Notes: generated by a model from the sequence alone, not told the origin. Shown: positions 34,752 through 44,915, numbered from the stretch's first letter. The stretch is DNA of 64,000 nt from Marinicellulosiphila megalodicopiae (GCF_045862395.1 NZ_AP023087.1:248001-312000); one strand, 5' to 3'. Numbers and translations are program-made.

Positions 34752-37442
34752 CTATATCAACCACTTATTTACTTTACTTAGTAATTCCTCTTCATTAATG
34801 GGTTTGCTTATGTAGTCATCCATACCCACGCCAATGCATTTTTCTCGATCACCTTTCATAGCGTTTGCTGTCATTGCTATGATTGGAAGTGTTCGGTTGT
34901 TTGGGGTTAATTCTGTATTTGCCTGTCCTTTTCGTATCGCAATTGTGGTTTCGTAACCATCCATTTCAGGCATTAAACAATCCATAAAAATAAGTTTGTA
35001 TCCAGTGCGTTTTTTTTGATTTTTTAAAAGCGCTAACGCTTCGATGCCATTATTTGCGATTTCAACTGTCAGGTTAAACGATTCAAGTAATGCTATGGCG
35101 ATTTCTTGATTTACCCAATTGTCTTCAACTAATAAAACTTTATTGATTGTTCGTTTATTTGTAATTTCGAGCTGTGAGTGCTCAATTGATGATTTGTTAT
35201 TTTCATGAATATTGATTTTTTTTGATTCTTGAATGTCGTGATGGTGTGTTGGTGTTTCTTCAAGACTCATTAATAATTCTTCAAAAATAATGGGTTTGCC
35301 AATTTCTGCATGGATTCCCATTTTTTTATAATCGGTGGAGTTAGACAGTTGATATATTTTTGAAAGTAATACGATTTTTAAATTGGGTAAATTTCGAATA
35401 ATATTTTTGGAAATCTCTTCAGTTTGATTGCCCGTAGTGGATGTATCCATTATTAAAAAGTCAGGAGTGAGCTCAGTTATTTTTTCGATGCTATGTTCGT
35501 TGTATTCTATACATTCAGGTCGAATACTGATCTTTGATAGCAATCTTGATAAAATAAATTCTCCTAATTTATTATTTTCAATGATTACTATTTTTATATT
35601 TTTAAATTTATTATTCGGCCTTGGTAAGGCTTGTTGTATTTGTGATTGATTTTCAGGTATGCCTAATTTAATAGTAAAGGTGAATTCACTGCCTAAATTG
35701 GGTTCGCTATTCACGTTGACGTCACCTCCCATTAGATTACATAACTGTTTTACTATGGATAGGCCAAGCCCTGTTCCTCCAAATTTTCTGGTTGTGGAGG
35801 AGTCCACTTGAGAAAACGATTCAAATAACGTTTCTTTTTTATGTTTTTCAATGCCTATACCGCTATCTTTAATCGTGCATGAAAAAATCAAAGATTGATT
35901 CTCAATCAAATAAGGATTAATACTAATTAATATATCGCCAGTTTGAGTAAACTTAGTTGCATTATTAATTAGATTTGTCAGAATTTGTCTTATTCTTCCA
36001 GGATCTCCAAGTACGATGGCTATATCAAAATTTGTACTATCAAGCCAAACATCCAATCCTTTTTCTTGTGCATGAATCGCCATAGTTTGTGCTAGTTCGC
36101 CTGTCATTTTTAGAATATCAAATTCAACGTTTTCAATTTCTAGTTTACCAGCTTCAATTTTTGAAAAATCTAAAATATCATTTATGATCACTAATAAAGA
36201 TTCTGCGCTGGTTTGTGCAATGCTGTTGTAATGAATTTGTTGCGAATTTAACTCGGTTTTAGCAAGTAAATCTAACATGCCAATCACCCCGTTCATAGGG
36301 GTGCGAATTTCATGGCTCATGCTTGCTAAAAATTCAGATTTTAATTTAGTGGTTTCTTGTTCTTTTTCTAATGCAACTTCAAGGTCGTGATATAAAATAT
36401 GTTGTTCTGTAACATCTTGAATAAATAGAATGAAAGCCTGATCGTGTGCTTGTTTTATTTTAGAAATGGATATTGCTATATAAAGTAAATTCCCATTTTT
36501 ACTTAAATCAATTTCAAAGTTTAAATTGTTTTTTTGTTTAATAGGATTTTTAATAAAATTGGATATACGCTCATCGTTAATTATTTTTTGAATGTCTGAA
36601 TTTATAGCCGATTTCAAATCTTTTTTAAATAATGTACTGACCGCTAAATTGGCAGATTGGACAACTCCATGACTATCAATTAACAATAATGCATTTTTTG
36701 TATTGTTAAAAATAGCTTCTATATTGTCACTTTTAATATGTAATTCATTGAGCATTTTTACAACGTAATCATTAAGTTGATTAAAATAATTGGATAATTC
36801 ATTTAGTTCATATATATAGTGAGCGGGTAGTTTTTTTGAAAGTACGTCATTATTTGTGACGATGCCTTTTAAACCATTCACTGTTTTTTGTATGGGTTTG
36901 ATCACTAATTGATAAAGTAATAGTGAAATTGAAATAAATAATACAATATCGATTAATATAAATTGAAAAATTTGAATATTAAATGCTTCACGTTTCTTTC
37001 TTTCAAGAATGCTATGGTCAACTACTAAATATAGGTTGCCCACCTTTTCTGAAATATCTCTATTACTAAAGGTAAGTTCAACAGGGGCTGTTGCATTATC
37101 TTTTAATAAGAATTGTTGTGCATTTAAGTTTAACTCATTCAGTCTTTGTGTATTTGCAACTTGGTATTCAGTTTTTCCTTCATATTCAATGAAAATACCT
37201 AGTAATAAATTGTTTTTAATTTCAATATTCAAATTTTCTAATATTGCTTCGGAATTATAATTCCATAATAAAAGAGGAAGTGTTGAAGATAAACGATTTT
37301 GTATATTTAATATTTTATCTTTTGTTTGTTCATTTATTTCTTTGTTATATCGCTCGTAATTTATAAAAATAAATAAAAGTAAAATACTGCTTTGTATTAG
37401 CAGTACAAAAAACGTTATTAAAGCAAGTAAACGAACTTTCAT
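34752..37442 (-). CDS. Hybrid sensor histidine kinase with two receiver-type domains
   Basis: The 896-residue protein has TM1 at residues 5-28, a periplasmic domain of about 125 residues, TM2 around 157-180, a HAMP-like segment, a PAS domain (about 245-350), HisKA with the phospho-accepting His in FLASMSHEIRTPMNGVIG, HATPase_c (NLINNATKF, DSGIGI, GGTGLGLSI), a first receiver-like domain that is degenerate (VIIENN... DFLIMDTSTTG) and a second intact receiver (VLLVEDNWVNQ, LIFMDCLMPEMDGYET, MTANAMKGD, Lys in YISKPI). No HPt domain is present, so phosphotransfer must go to a separate protein. Its ATG follows the stop of the binding-protein gene without a gap. Confidence 0.93.
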   Translation of the reverse strand: MKVRLLALITFFVLLIQSSILLLFIFINYERYNKEINEQTKDKILNIQNRLSSTLPLLLWNYNSEAILENLNIEIKNNLLLGIFIEYEGKTEYQVANTQRLNELNLNAQQFLLKDNATAPVELTFSNRDISEKVGNLYLVVDHSILERKKREAFNIQIFQFILIDIVLFISISLLLYQLVIKPIQKTVNGLKGIVTNNDVLSKKLPAHYIYELNELSNYFNQLNDYVVKMLNELHIKSDNIEAIFNNTKNALLLIDSHGVVQSANLAVSTLFKKDLKSAINSDIQKIINDERISNFIKNPIKQKNNLNFEIDLSKNGNLLYIAISISKIKQAHDQAFILFIQDVTEQHILYHDLEVALEKEQETTKLKSEFLASMSHEIRTPMNGVIGMLDLLAKTELNSQQIHYNSIAQTSAESLLVIINDILDFSKIEAGKLEIENVEFDILKMTGELAQTMAIHAQEKGLDVWLDSTNFDIAIVLGDPGRIRQILTNLINNATKFTQTGDILISINPYLIENQSLIFSCTIKDSGIGIEKHKKETLFESFSQVDSSTTRKFGGTGLGLSIVKQLCNLMGGDVNVNSEPNLGSEFTFTIKLGIPENQSQIQQALPRPNNKFKNIKIVIIENNKLGEFILSRLLSKISIRPECIEYNEHSIEKITELTPDFLIMDTSTTGNQTEEISKNIIRNLPNLKIVLLSKIYQLSNSTDYKKMGIHAEIGKPIIFEELLMSLEETPTHHHDIQESKKINIHENNKSSIEHSQLEITNKRTINKVLLVEDNWVNQEIAIALLESFNLTVEIANNGIEALALLKNQKKRTGYKLIFMDCLMPEMDGYETTIAIRKGQANTELTPNNRTLPIIAMTANAMKGDREKCIGVGMDDYISKPINEEELLSKVNKWLI

Positions 37443-38180
37443 CTATTCGCCAAAGTTATTTAAAATTTTTGATAAGTCCCCGGATTCTTTTAATTTTAAA
37501 AGCCCTGAATTAAATATGGAAATGATAGTTTTACATTGTGGGTTAGTGTTTGAGCAAGTGATATGTAATGGGGTTTCATCTAATGCGTTATTGGTGATAC
37601 TTAGTTGATTTTCAAGATCCTTAGGGACATTAGCTTTGTAAGTGTATTCATCTTCGATGGTAAAATCGATACGATGTGAAGCCACTTTTTTAAGATTAGA
37701 AATTAGAGAGTCTGCAACGAAAAAAATAGCTTTCGAATGATCTAATATTTTACCATCGTATGCATATTCACGGATAACACCAATCATTTTGTTGTTTAAG
37801 TCCTCGCTTGAGTGATACTCAAATGGATCCTGTTTGCTTTTTATAAATATCAAACGGTTGTATAGATATGGGTCGCTGTAGCTCATAACTTTTAATCGTT
37901 CTTCTTTTAACCATACAGCAGGCAGGATATCGACCTTGGCTTTATCTAAATCTTCCAATGCCCTAGCCCAGGGTAGGTATTTAATAGAAATACTGTGCCC
38001 TTGGCGAGTGAATATCTCATTGATTAAAGCAATAGAAACGCCTTCATTCGCCTTGTTATTGTCTATATAAGGTGCCCATTGATAGCTGGCAACAGTAAAA
38101 TTTTGTGCATAAGTTACGCTGCAAAAATTGACAAGAATAATAGGTAGAATGAATTTTAAATTAAATATAGTTTGATTCAT
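37443..38180 (-). CDS. Periplasmic SBP_bac_3 family binding protein, coupled to the kinase
   Basis: ATG 38178-38180 gives a 245-residue precursor with signal peptide MNQTIFNLKFILPIILVNFC and cleavage near TYAQ; a GTG four codons upstream is the alternative. The mature part has the family-3 solute-binding pattern: VASYQWAPYIDNN, GVSIALINEIFTRQG, LPWARALEDLDKAKVDILPAV, and SDPYLYNRLIFIKS. No ABC permease or ATPase is nearby. Because its stop touches the kinase start, the protein probably acts as the ligand-binding subunit of the kinase rather than in transport. The ligand is unknown. Confidence 0.88.
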   Translation of the reverse strand: MNQTIFNLKFILPIILVNFCSVTYAQNFTVASYQWAPYIDNNKANEGVSIALINEIFTRQGHSISIKYLPWARALEDLDKAKVDILPAVWLKEERLKVMSYSDPYLYNRLIFIKSKQDPFEYHSSEDLNNKMIGVIREYAYDGKILDHSKAIFFVADSLISNLKKVASHRIDFTIEDEYTYKANVPKDLENQLSITNNALDETPLHITCSNTNPQCKTIISIFNSGLLKLKESGDLSKILNNFGE

Positions 38181-38470
38181 TTCAAATTCCACGGTTACAA
38201 AGGTTAAGAGTTGTTTTAAAAATCTAAGGTTTGGCTTAGTTATTTATGGATTCCTTAAGTGTAGAAGAGGTTGGCTAGAATTCATTTTTTAATTAATCGT
38301 TACATTTTTTGGCCATGTATAAGTTTTGGGGGGGAATTGATAAAAATGGGGAACACTACCTTGTTTAAAAGTTATTAAAAATTCATACTAAGCACTTTCA
38401 TTTATAAGCTAGGTCACTCTCAAGTGTGTATTTTTATTAACTCTGTTATAAAGTATTAGGAATTACTAAA

Positions 38471-39130
38471 ATGGATTGCTTTTCACATTTTTTCCAATCA
38501 TTGATTAAACGAATGTTTCAAATTGTTGTATTAATTTCATTACTTGTAATTATTCTTACTCCTTTTAATCAAATTGGCCAACCCTTTCAAAACGTGACAA
38601 AAACTGGATTTGAGTATGGCTATCAATATGTCACTTTTGATGGTTCATCTTTAAATTCAGCAAATATAGGCGATAGGTTAAATTTTTATCGCTTCAATCC
38701 AGAATGGTATCAGCCTATCGGTTAGGTTCAAGTAATACAAAAAAATCACAATAATTATAAAGCAATGGTAATAGATAGCTCATTTGTATTTCCTTCTGGA
38801 GTACAAGGGAATGTGATTGGTTATAGTAATAAAAAGGTGGAAGTGAATATTGGCTCAAGTGAAGGGTTAATATTAGGACAAACATTAATTCTCTTTTATG
38901 GTCAAAATCGAGTTGGAGAAAGCAAAGTAATCGAAGTAGGAGAAACTTCATCAATCGCTAGTATTACTTATTTAAGTGAAAAATTTTCCCCAAATCAAAT
39001 ATTAAAATTTCAATCAAGTATTTATATCGTGCCCAATGCCGTGTATTTACCAACAAATACATTTATACGATATTTTCAATGGTCAATTTTAATGTTGGTT
39101 GTAGGTTTGTGGTTATGCACTTTTTTTTGA
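38471..39130 (+). pseudogene. Two-TM envelope protein interrupted by an in-frame TAG
   Basis: The frame from ATG 38471 encodes an N-terminal TM (IVVLISLLVIILTPF) and a soluble part ending EWYQPIG, then TAG at 38723-38725. The same frame continues as VQVIQKNHNNYKAMVIDS for another 135 codons and ends with a second TM (SILMLVVGLWLCTFF) at 39130. The soluble part carries a small beta-barrel-like stretch (VNIGSSEGLILGQTL). Total length would be 219 residues. The stop probably replaced CAG or AAG. The downstream ATG at 38765 lacks a good ribosome site. AGGA precedes the first ATG. Function unknown; the gene sits 45 bp before the methyltransferase-like gene. Confidence 0.65.
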
Positions 39131-39175
39131 TTTGGTAAAAATATTTGGCCAACTATCGCTAAAAATATTCAAAGA

Positions 39176-40324
39176 ATGACGAAAGTTGTGTTTCAGAATT
39201 CGGCTCGGTTTTGGTTGATACTCATTGGTTTACCAATTACTTACGTATTAGGTGCGTTACTATGGTATTTGATCACGCATTTATATTGGGTTATTTCAAT
39301 TCATTTCTTTCATATTAGTGTAAAGCATTATCCTGATGTAGGTATTTGGCCCACCCGAATACTAATGGCAGGATTGTATTATTTTCTTTTATTTAAAAAT
39401 ATAAACCCATTAATTTATGTGTATCGTTCTTTTGATTATAAACCACAGGCTTTCTTTGGAGTTTCGAAGGGGTTACGCCCATATTTAATTTGGGCATTGC
39501 ACTTAATTGTATTTTGGGCATTTGCATACACGCTGGGTACAGTTATTACAATTAATTTGCGAAGTATAGTCAATATAGGGTGGGGAAATTTTATTGAAAA
39601 AAGTGCGGTTATTACGCCATGGTTATTTGGCTGGTTAGACGATTTAGTACCTTCTATTTCACATGAAAAATTTTTTTGGGATCATATTTTTGAAATTTTA
39701 GTTCATATTATTAATGAGCCGATGAATTCATTAAACTCTCAATCGATGTTTTATATGATGCGTTTGGTCTTATGGTCGATAACAATTACATTATGTTTAA
39801 GTTTTTATTGTTATAGTGTATTTAGTATTCTATGGAGTCGAAAATTCATTCGGAATATCGATTTTACTTTGGCAGGTTGGGTGACCACAGGTATATGCTA
39901 CAGCCCATTATTAGCTGGAGTACTCTATCAAATTACACCTAATGTAAATGGTGTAATACCAAATTTTGATGTGGATGCATGGAAATGGATGACACTGATT
40001 TGTGAATTATTATTAAATTTATTGTATACATTAACTGTTTTTAATATGGGTAAAAAATTTGGAGTACTTGTTGATAAAGGAGTAATAAAAACAGGGTTTT
40101 ATGCAGTAATTAGACACCCAAGTTATTTGTTAGAAGTAATGATGTTTATCATGATTTCTATAGTTGCATTGTCAGGTATTTTGCAATGGATGGCGATCCT
40201 TGCACTAATTATTAAATATTGGTTTAGAGCAGAGCGGGAAGATCAATTTATGAGTGGCTCTAATCCTGAATATTTAGTTTATAAAAAACAAGTGCCTTTT
40301 AAATTTATCCCAGGTGTATATTAA
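39176..40324 (+). CDS. Polytopic membrane protein with isoprenylcysteine-methyltransferase-like C-terminus
   Basis: The 382-residue protein has about eight TM segments. The last 110 residues match the ICMT/PEMT membrane methyltransferase core: LVDKGVIKTGFYAVIRHPSY (the G-x-Y-x-x-x-RHPxYL motif) and RAEREDQFMSGSNPEYLVYK (RAExEE plus Y-x-x-Y-x-x-x-V). That core binds S-adenosylmethionine at the membrane face. The N-terminal half is unfamiliar. The substrate in bacteria is usually unknown, perhaps a lipid or a carboxylate. Likely in one transcript with the interrupted gene before it. Confidence 0.8.
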   Translation: MTKVVFQNSARFWLILIGLPITYVLGALLWYLITHLYWVISIHFFHISVKHYPDVGIWPTRILMAGLYYFLLFKNINPLIYVYRSFDYKPQAFFGVSKGLRPYLIWALHLIVFWAFAYTLGTVITINLRSIVNIGWGNFIEKSAVITPWLFGWLDDLVPSISHEKFFWDHIFEILVHIINEPMNSLNSQSMFYMMRLVLWSITITLCLSFYCYSVFSILWSRKFIRNIDFTLAGWVTTGICYSPLLAGVLYQITPNVNGVIPNFDVDAWKWMTLICELLLNLLYTLTVFNMGKKFGVLVDKGVIKTGFYAVIRHPSYLLEVMMFIMISIVALSGILQWMAILALIIKYWFRAEREDQFMSGSNPEYLVYKKQVPFKFIPGVY

Positions 40325-40877
40325 AATATTAAACAATGTTTATTTAAATCAGTGCTGAATGTTTATTAGATACTAGTGAATTACAAGTTGGCGATTGAAA
40401 ATTTACCTTATTCATTCGCACTGAAATTGGAACGCACCCTTGTTTTCATCTGATTGAGTATGAGAGATTCCTTAAGTTTTTCTAATATCATAATCGGGAA
40501 CATTACTGAGTATTTTATTATTTTTGTATTTATTATCAGGCATAAAATAAAAATCATTAAACAGTTCGACAGATTGAATAGGTGATCAAAGCTACAGCCA
40601 TTTTTTTGTTTGATCATGTGATCCTTAATTTAAATTGCAGGCGTTAAATATTGCAAATACAGTTTTTAGTTTTAGTTCCATGGTTAACATTAGTTTGATC
40701 TTAGCTGTCGATTTTTCATAAATAAATTGAAATTAATGCGAATGTTAGTAATTATCATTTGCAGAAATAATCTATTAAAAAAGGGTTTTTTTATCTAAAA
40801 ATCAGAAATATCCTACAGTATTAACTTAAAAATCTTTTATTATGGGTTTTTTCTTAATGTTAATTTTAGGGACAGTT
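40325..40877. other. 550-bp intergenic region upstream of the molybdoenzyme gene
   Basis: I see no supported gene; a 69-codon minus-strand frame at 40408-40617 has no motif or ribosome site. The stretch is AT-rich and should contain the promoter of the large gene that follows. Confidence 0.5.
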
Positions 40878-43800
40878 ATGAGTAACAATTTAACCAAGTA
40901 TTCATTAGAGTATTATTTAAACGATCACTTAGTAAAAAACACGATACAAGGATTTACCAGTGTTGCTGATTTTATTAATCAATACCATCAATCCAAGACT
41001 ATGCAGCAAGACACGCATTATCAGCGTTTGCATCAAGCAATTACAACGCGCTCTTCAGTGTGCAGCTTTTGTGGTGTAGGTTGCTCATTTACCGTTGCTA
41101 AAACCCATAAACAACAAGAAAGGCTGATTGCCACAAGTGACTTAGGTTTGTGTGTTAAAGGACAGTCATCATTATTAACTGGTGGATTTAAACAGCGTCA
41201 ACAACGTTTGGCTCATAAACAGATTGAAGATGATCGAATAACCTCACCAATGATTCGAGGACACAATGGAAAACTAAAAGCGGTTAGTTGGGATGAAGCT
41301 TTAGATCGTGCTGCTTGGTTGTTTTTACATGTGCGTGAATGGGTCGGTCCTGAGGCGGTTGCAATTTACGGCAACGGTCAAAAAACCATTGAAGCAATAT
41401 GGATGGCTAGTTTATATAAATTGGTTTTTAATATTCCAACGATGGGTGCAAACAGTGAACATTGTTTAGCAAGTGCAGGCGCTGCACATACGATGAATTT
41501 TGGTAACGAAGCGGCTTTTACTCAAAAACAATTTGCTGAACTTGAGAAAAGTGATGTGATTATTTTACATGGCACCAACGCTAAAATTACTTTCCCGCAA
41601 GCATTTGAAAAAATAAAACGAAATACGAATGCTATTAAATATGTGATTGATCCTGTTAAAAGTGATAGTGCGGTTGATATATGTTTGGAGCCAAAAGGGG
41701 AGCATATTCAGTTTGAGCAAGGTGCGGATATTTTATTTAACTTGGCGGTGTGTCGTATTATTTTAGAAAATAATTGGCAGGATCAAACGTATATTGATCA
41801 GCATATTGACTCAGTAAGTTTTGCTGAATTTAAATCTCGTATTATGCAAGACGATTGTCAATTAGATAATGTCGCTAAAAACATCTGTCTAGAAAATCAA
41901 ACCCCGCAACAAATCAAACAAACCATCTTAGAATATGCACAAACCATCGCAAAACCCAATTCAGAAGGTTATCGTAAAAAAATAGCCATTGTTTCTAGTA
42001 TGGGCATTAATCAGAGTACTGGGTCTTATGGATTTTCAACTAATTTAAATATTTTATTGTTAACGGGAAATGTTGGTAGAGAAGGTGCTGGATCTGTGCG
42101 AATTGCAGGGCAGTCCAATGCGCCAAGTGAATTAATGCTAGGATTTAATTCAAAAAAATTAGTCTTTAACTTAAATCCATTAAACGATGAGCATCGACAA
42201 AAATTAGCCGATGAATTAAATATTCCATTAGAGAATATTCCCAACCGATTAGGTACTGCTGTTAATCAAATGGCTAATGATGATTTGTTATATTGCTTTA
42301 TTTTTATTGGTACACAATTTACTAAAAATATGCCAAGACTCGGACATTGGCTGCGCAGATTAGGTCGAAGCTTTAATATTGTGATTGATTGTTTTATGGC
42401 GCAAGGCGTTGAAGAATATGCCGATGTGGTTTTTCCATCATTAACTTATAGCGAGCGCACAGGAACGATTCAACGTGGCGATCGTACTTTGCAATTACAA
42501 CAAAATTTAACCCAAGCACCAGAAAATGCGTGGCACGATGAACAAATTTTGGCAAGGCTTGCATTAAAAATCGCTCAGCGTTTACAAAACGAAGACACAG
42601 CTAAATTAAATAAATTAGATGCAAAAATTGTCCATGACACCTTTGCAAAATACTTAGATCAAAATGGTAATGTGATGCCTGATAAAGTATTTGATCAAGT
42701 AGTAAAAACGTCCAAAAATTTGGAGGTTTATAATCAATTAGTAGATGAGAAAGGTTGCGATATCAGTCATCAATCTATGATTCATGCAGCAGGTCACGGA
42801 GTACAGTGGCAAGGAAATAGTCGATACCAACAAAAAATTGAACAATCATCATCGCAAAAAACTAACCCAATTTTTCCAAGTTTAATGCTTGAGCAAAAAG
42901 GCTTGGCAAAAGTAGTGACGCCACCTGAGCATTTAATTAAAAACTTAATTGTAAAACAAGATGATCGATTAAGAAGTTTGATTACAGGGCGAGGTCGTCC
43001 AGGATTAAACTTAAAACATTATATTGCGCGGTATAATTCAGGCGTAAAAACTTTACCTATTACAGGTAAAGATGACGATCAGTATTGGTTAGAAATTTCA
43101 CCAAGTTACGCAACAAAAATGCATATTGTGCAAGGCCAATTGATTCGAATTTGTTCTCAACATGGATTTGTTTTTTGTCATGCATCTATTAATGAATTAA
43201 TTGAAGATCAATTTCCATTTTTAGATTTTGTGCCAGGTGAAATAAATCGATTAACCAGTTATATGGAGGCCGATGCTAATACGAATCAAAGTTTTATTAA
43301 GCGCACCCCAATTCGTATCACAGCAGCTACACAAGCAGAAAGCAAAATTTGGCAAGGTGCAGATGTTGAGGTATTTAGTCAAAGTTGTGCAAGATTGTTT
43401 GCACACATACAACAGAAATACCCAACTTTTGCATTATTAAAATTATTTTTGCGCACACCCGATAATCATGATGATTGGTTGAGCTGGTCGCAACTGCAAT
43501 TACCTAAAACAGAACAAGACATGCAAATTGCTGAAGCTGTAGCGGTGATTGCAGGATTTGTCCAGCAGTTTATGAATAATCAAGATTATAAAAAACAAGC
43601 AGCCAAAATGTTGCATCAATTAACGTTTGAACAACAACATCATTTTTACAGTATTTTAATGCCGATTTTACGCAAGCTTGATTACAGTAATGCCTTGTTG
43701 CCTTTATTGTCAGAAACCGTAGGCGATATGATTATGCTTGATCAAAAAGGTGACAAGCATATTAAAACATTATTTGAAGCTCATAATAGTGCCGTTTTAG

Positions 43801-44801
43801 AATTGAAAGAAGAAGTGGTAGGGGTTCAGTTATACGTTGCTATTAAGCGTGCATGCGATCAATTGTTTGGGAAAAATAATCCTGTGCCAATGGATGATAT
43901 TTCAATTGTAAGTGGTATTGCTATTCCTTGTGCTGGTGACGTGCCTGCTTATTTAATGGGTGTCTCGCCTGCTGATTTACATTTGGGAAGGTTAATACAT
44001 TGTCGCGCCATTGGTGGTAATAGCATTATGGTGATTAACACTAAAACCAATCAATCATGCAAAGTCGATGTGCATACGGGAATTTTGCCAAACGATAAAG
44101 AATTAAATCGATTGCGTGGACAGGTCATTGCAAAAAAACAAGCGGCAACAGATGTGGAGCATCGTCACTTTTTTGATGTATTAGAAGAATTGATTTTAGA
44201 ATATGTATATAAAGGGGATGAAAATTTTTCTGTATATGAAGCCCAAGTTTTCCCATGGCAAGAATTTAAAGAAAAATTATCTTTTGCTCCTGCTAATAAA
44301 AAAGCATTTCGCGAGCATTTGATCAAATCTCAAGTTGGGTTGGAATTAACCAACGCATTAGTGTCATTAAATATTTTAGATGAAGCACGCGATCAAAAAG
44401 TAATCAACGTTTTGCATCAACAGGCACAATCACCAGATTTGCTGTTGGAAATACCAAGTGAGTTGTTAGGCCACAGTATTGAAGTGATCACCGAAGATAC
44501 CAGTTTAAGTGCTGAACAAAAAATTATTAAAGTAATTGATAAATTTATTGGTCCCGTGCTTGAAAATGACGGAGGTAAAATAGACTATCTTGGGTTTGAT
44601 GCAGTAGAAGGTGAAGTGTCCGTTCGATTTATAGGAAGCTGTGCAAATTGTCCTTGCTCAATGTTGTCATTAGAAACCATTGTGAAACCTCCTTTGTTAA
44701 AAATAGAAGGCGTGAAATCAATTGTACACAGAGGAAAGTTGCGCAATAACGAAATTGAGAAAATTGAAGAACAGCGAATTGATTTTGTGAATGTAGGGTA
44801 A
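40878..44801 (+). CDS. Giant molybdopterin oxidoreductase with C-terminal NifU/NfuA domain
   Basis: ATG 40878, preceded by AGGGA at 5 bp, gives 1307 residues; an ATG 36 bp earlier is less well placed. Residues 60-95 hold a [4Fe-4S] motif CSFCGVGC with a fourth Cys in GLCVKG. The bis-MGD catalytic domain follows, with Cys196 in GANSEHCLASAG as putative Mo ligand, as in FdhA/NasA-type enzymes, then GSYGFSTNLN, AGQSNAPSELML, and VVFPSLTYSERTGTIQRGDR. A molybdopterin dinucleotide C-terminal domain ends near 830. Residues 850-1200 match nothing I know (GIAIPCAGDVPAYLMGVSPA). Residues about 1215-1290 are a NifU-like domain with GPVLENDGGKIDYLGF and CANCPC (1255-1260). No signal peptide, so cytoplasmic. 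The substrate is unknown. Confidence 0.85.
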   Translation: MSNNLTKYSLEYYLNDHLVKNTIQGFTSVADFINQYHQSKTMQQDTHYQRLHQAITTRSSVCSFCGVGCSFTVAKTHKQQERLIATSDLGLCVKGQSSLLTGGFKQRQQRLAHKQIEDDRITSPMIRGHNGKLKAVSWDEALDRAAWLFLHVREWVGPEAVAIYGNGQKTIEAIWMASLYKLVFNIPTMGANSEHCLASAGAAHTMNFGNEAAFTQKQFAELEKSDVIILHGTNAKITFPQAFEKIKRNTNAIKYVIDPVKSDSAVDICLEPKGEHIQFEQGADILFNLAVCRIILENNWQDQTYIDQHIDSVSFAEFKSRIMQDDCQLDNVAKNICLENQTPQQIKQTILEYAQTIAKPNSEGYRKKIAIVSSMGINQSTGSYGFSTNLNILLLTGNVGREGAGSVRIAGQSNAPSELMLGFNSKKLVFNLNPLNDEHRQKLADELNIPLENIPNRLGTAVNQMANDDLLYCFIFIGTQFTKNMPRLGHWLRRLGRSFNIVIDCFMAQGVEEYADVVFPSLTYSERTGTIQRGDRTLQLQQNLTQAPENAWHDEQILARLALKIAQRLQNEDTAKLNKLDAKIVHDTFAKYLDQNGNVMPDKVFDQVVKTSKNLEVYNQLVDEKGCDISHQSMIHAAGHGVQWQGNSRYQQKIEQSSSQKTNPIFPSLMLEQKGLAKVVTPPEHLIKNLIVKQDDRLRSLITGRGRPGLNLKHYIARYNSGVKTLPITGKDDDQYWLEISPSYATKMHIVQGQLIRICSQHGFVFCHASINELIEDQFPFLDFVPGEINRLTSYMEADANTNQSFIKRTPIRITAATQAESKIWQGADVEVFSQSCARLFAHIQQKYPTFALLKLFLRTPDNHDDWLSWSQLQLPKTEQDMQIAEAVAVIAGFVQQFMNNQDYKKQAAKMLHQLTFEQQHHFYSILMPILRKLDYSNALLPLLSETVGDMIMLDQKGDKHIKTLFEAHNSAVLELKEEVVGVQLYVAIKRACDQLFGKNNPVPMDDISIVSGIAIPCAGDVPAYLMGVSPADLHLGRLIHCRAIGGNSIMVINTKTNQSCKVDVHTGILPNDKELNRLRGQVIAKKQAATDVEHRHFFDVLEELILEYVYKGDENFSVYEAQVFPWQEFKEKLSFAPANKKAFREHLIKSQVGLELTNALVSLNILDEARDQKVINVLHQQAQSPDLLLEIPSELLGHSIEVITEDTSLSAEQKIIKVIDKFIGPVLENDGGKIDYLGFDAVEGEVSVRFIGSCANCPCSMLSLETIVKPPLLKIEGVKSIVHRGKLRNNEIEKIEEQRIDFVNVG

Positions 44802-44826
44802 TCAATTGCTGTATTAAACGGCTCAT

Positions 44827-44851
44827 CTCGCCTGGAGTACATGCAGGCGAG
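44827..44851 (+). other. Stable stem-loop after the molybdoenzyme gene
   Basis: CTCGCCTG pairs perfectly with CAGGCGAG around a 9-base loop. It lies 25 bp past the stop. There is no T-run, so it may be an mRNA-stabilising hairpin or a poor terminator. Confidence 0.65.
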
Positions 44852-44868
44852 GTATTTAACATGCGACT

Positions 44869-44915
44869 ATTGTGTTGTGTTTATTGTGTTGTGTTGTGTT
44901 TATTGTGTTGTGTTA
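44869..44915 (+). repeat. TATTGTGTTGTG tandem repeat upstream of the rhomboid gene
   Basis: Three copies of TATTGTGTTGTGTT, the middle one with an extra GTGTT, sit head to tail about 35 bp before the rhomboid start, in the likely promoter or leader. Slippage could vary the spacing. Confidence 0.8.

Noticed and set aside
34572..34781. 69-codon plus-strand frame after the BspA-like gene
   Set aside because: It lies entirely in the inverted dispersed repeat and is not protein-like.
40408..40617. 69-codon minus-strand frame upstream of the molybdoenzyme gene
   Set aside because: No ribosome site and no motif; probably chance in AT-rich DNA.
44585..44862. Minus-strand frames opposite the NifU-like end of the molybdoenzyme gene
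   Set aside because: The plus-strand frame carries clear NifU motifs; these are shadows.
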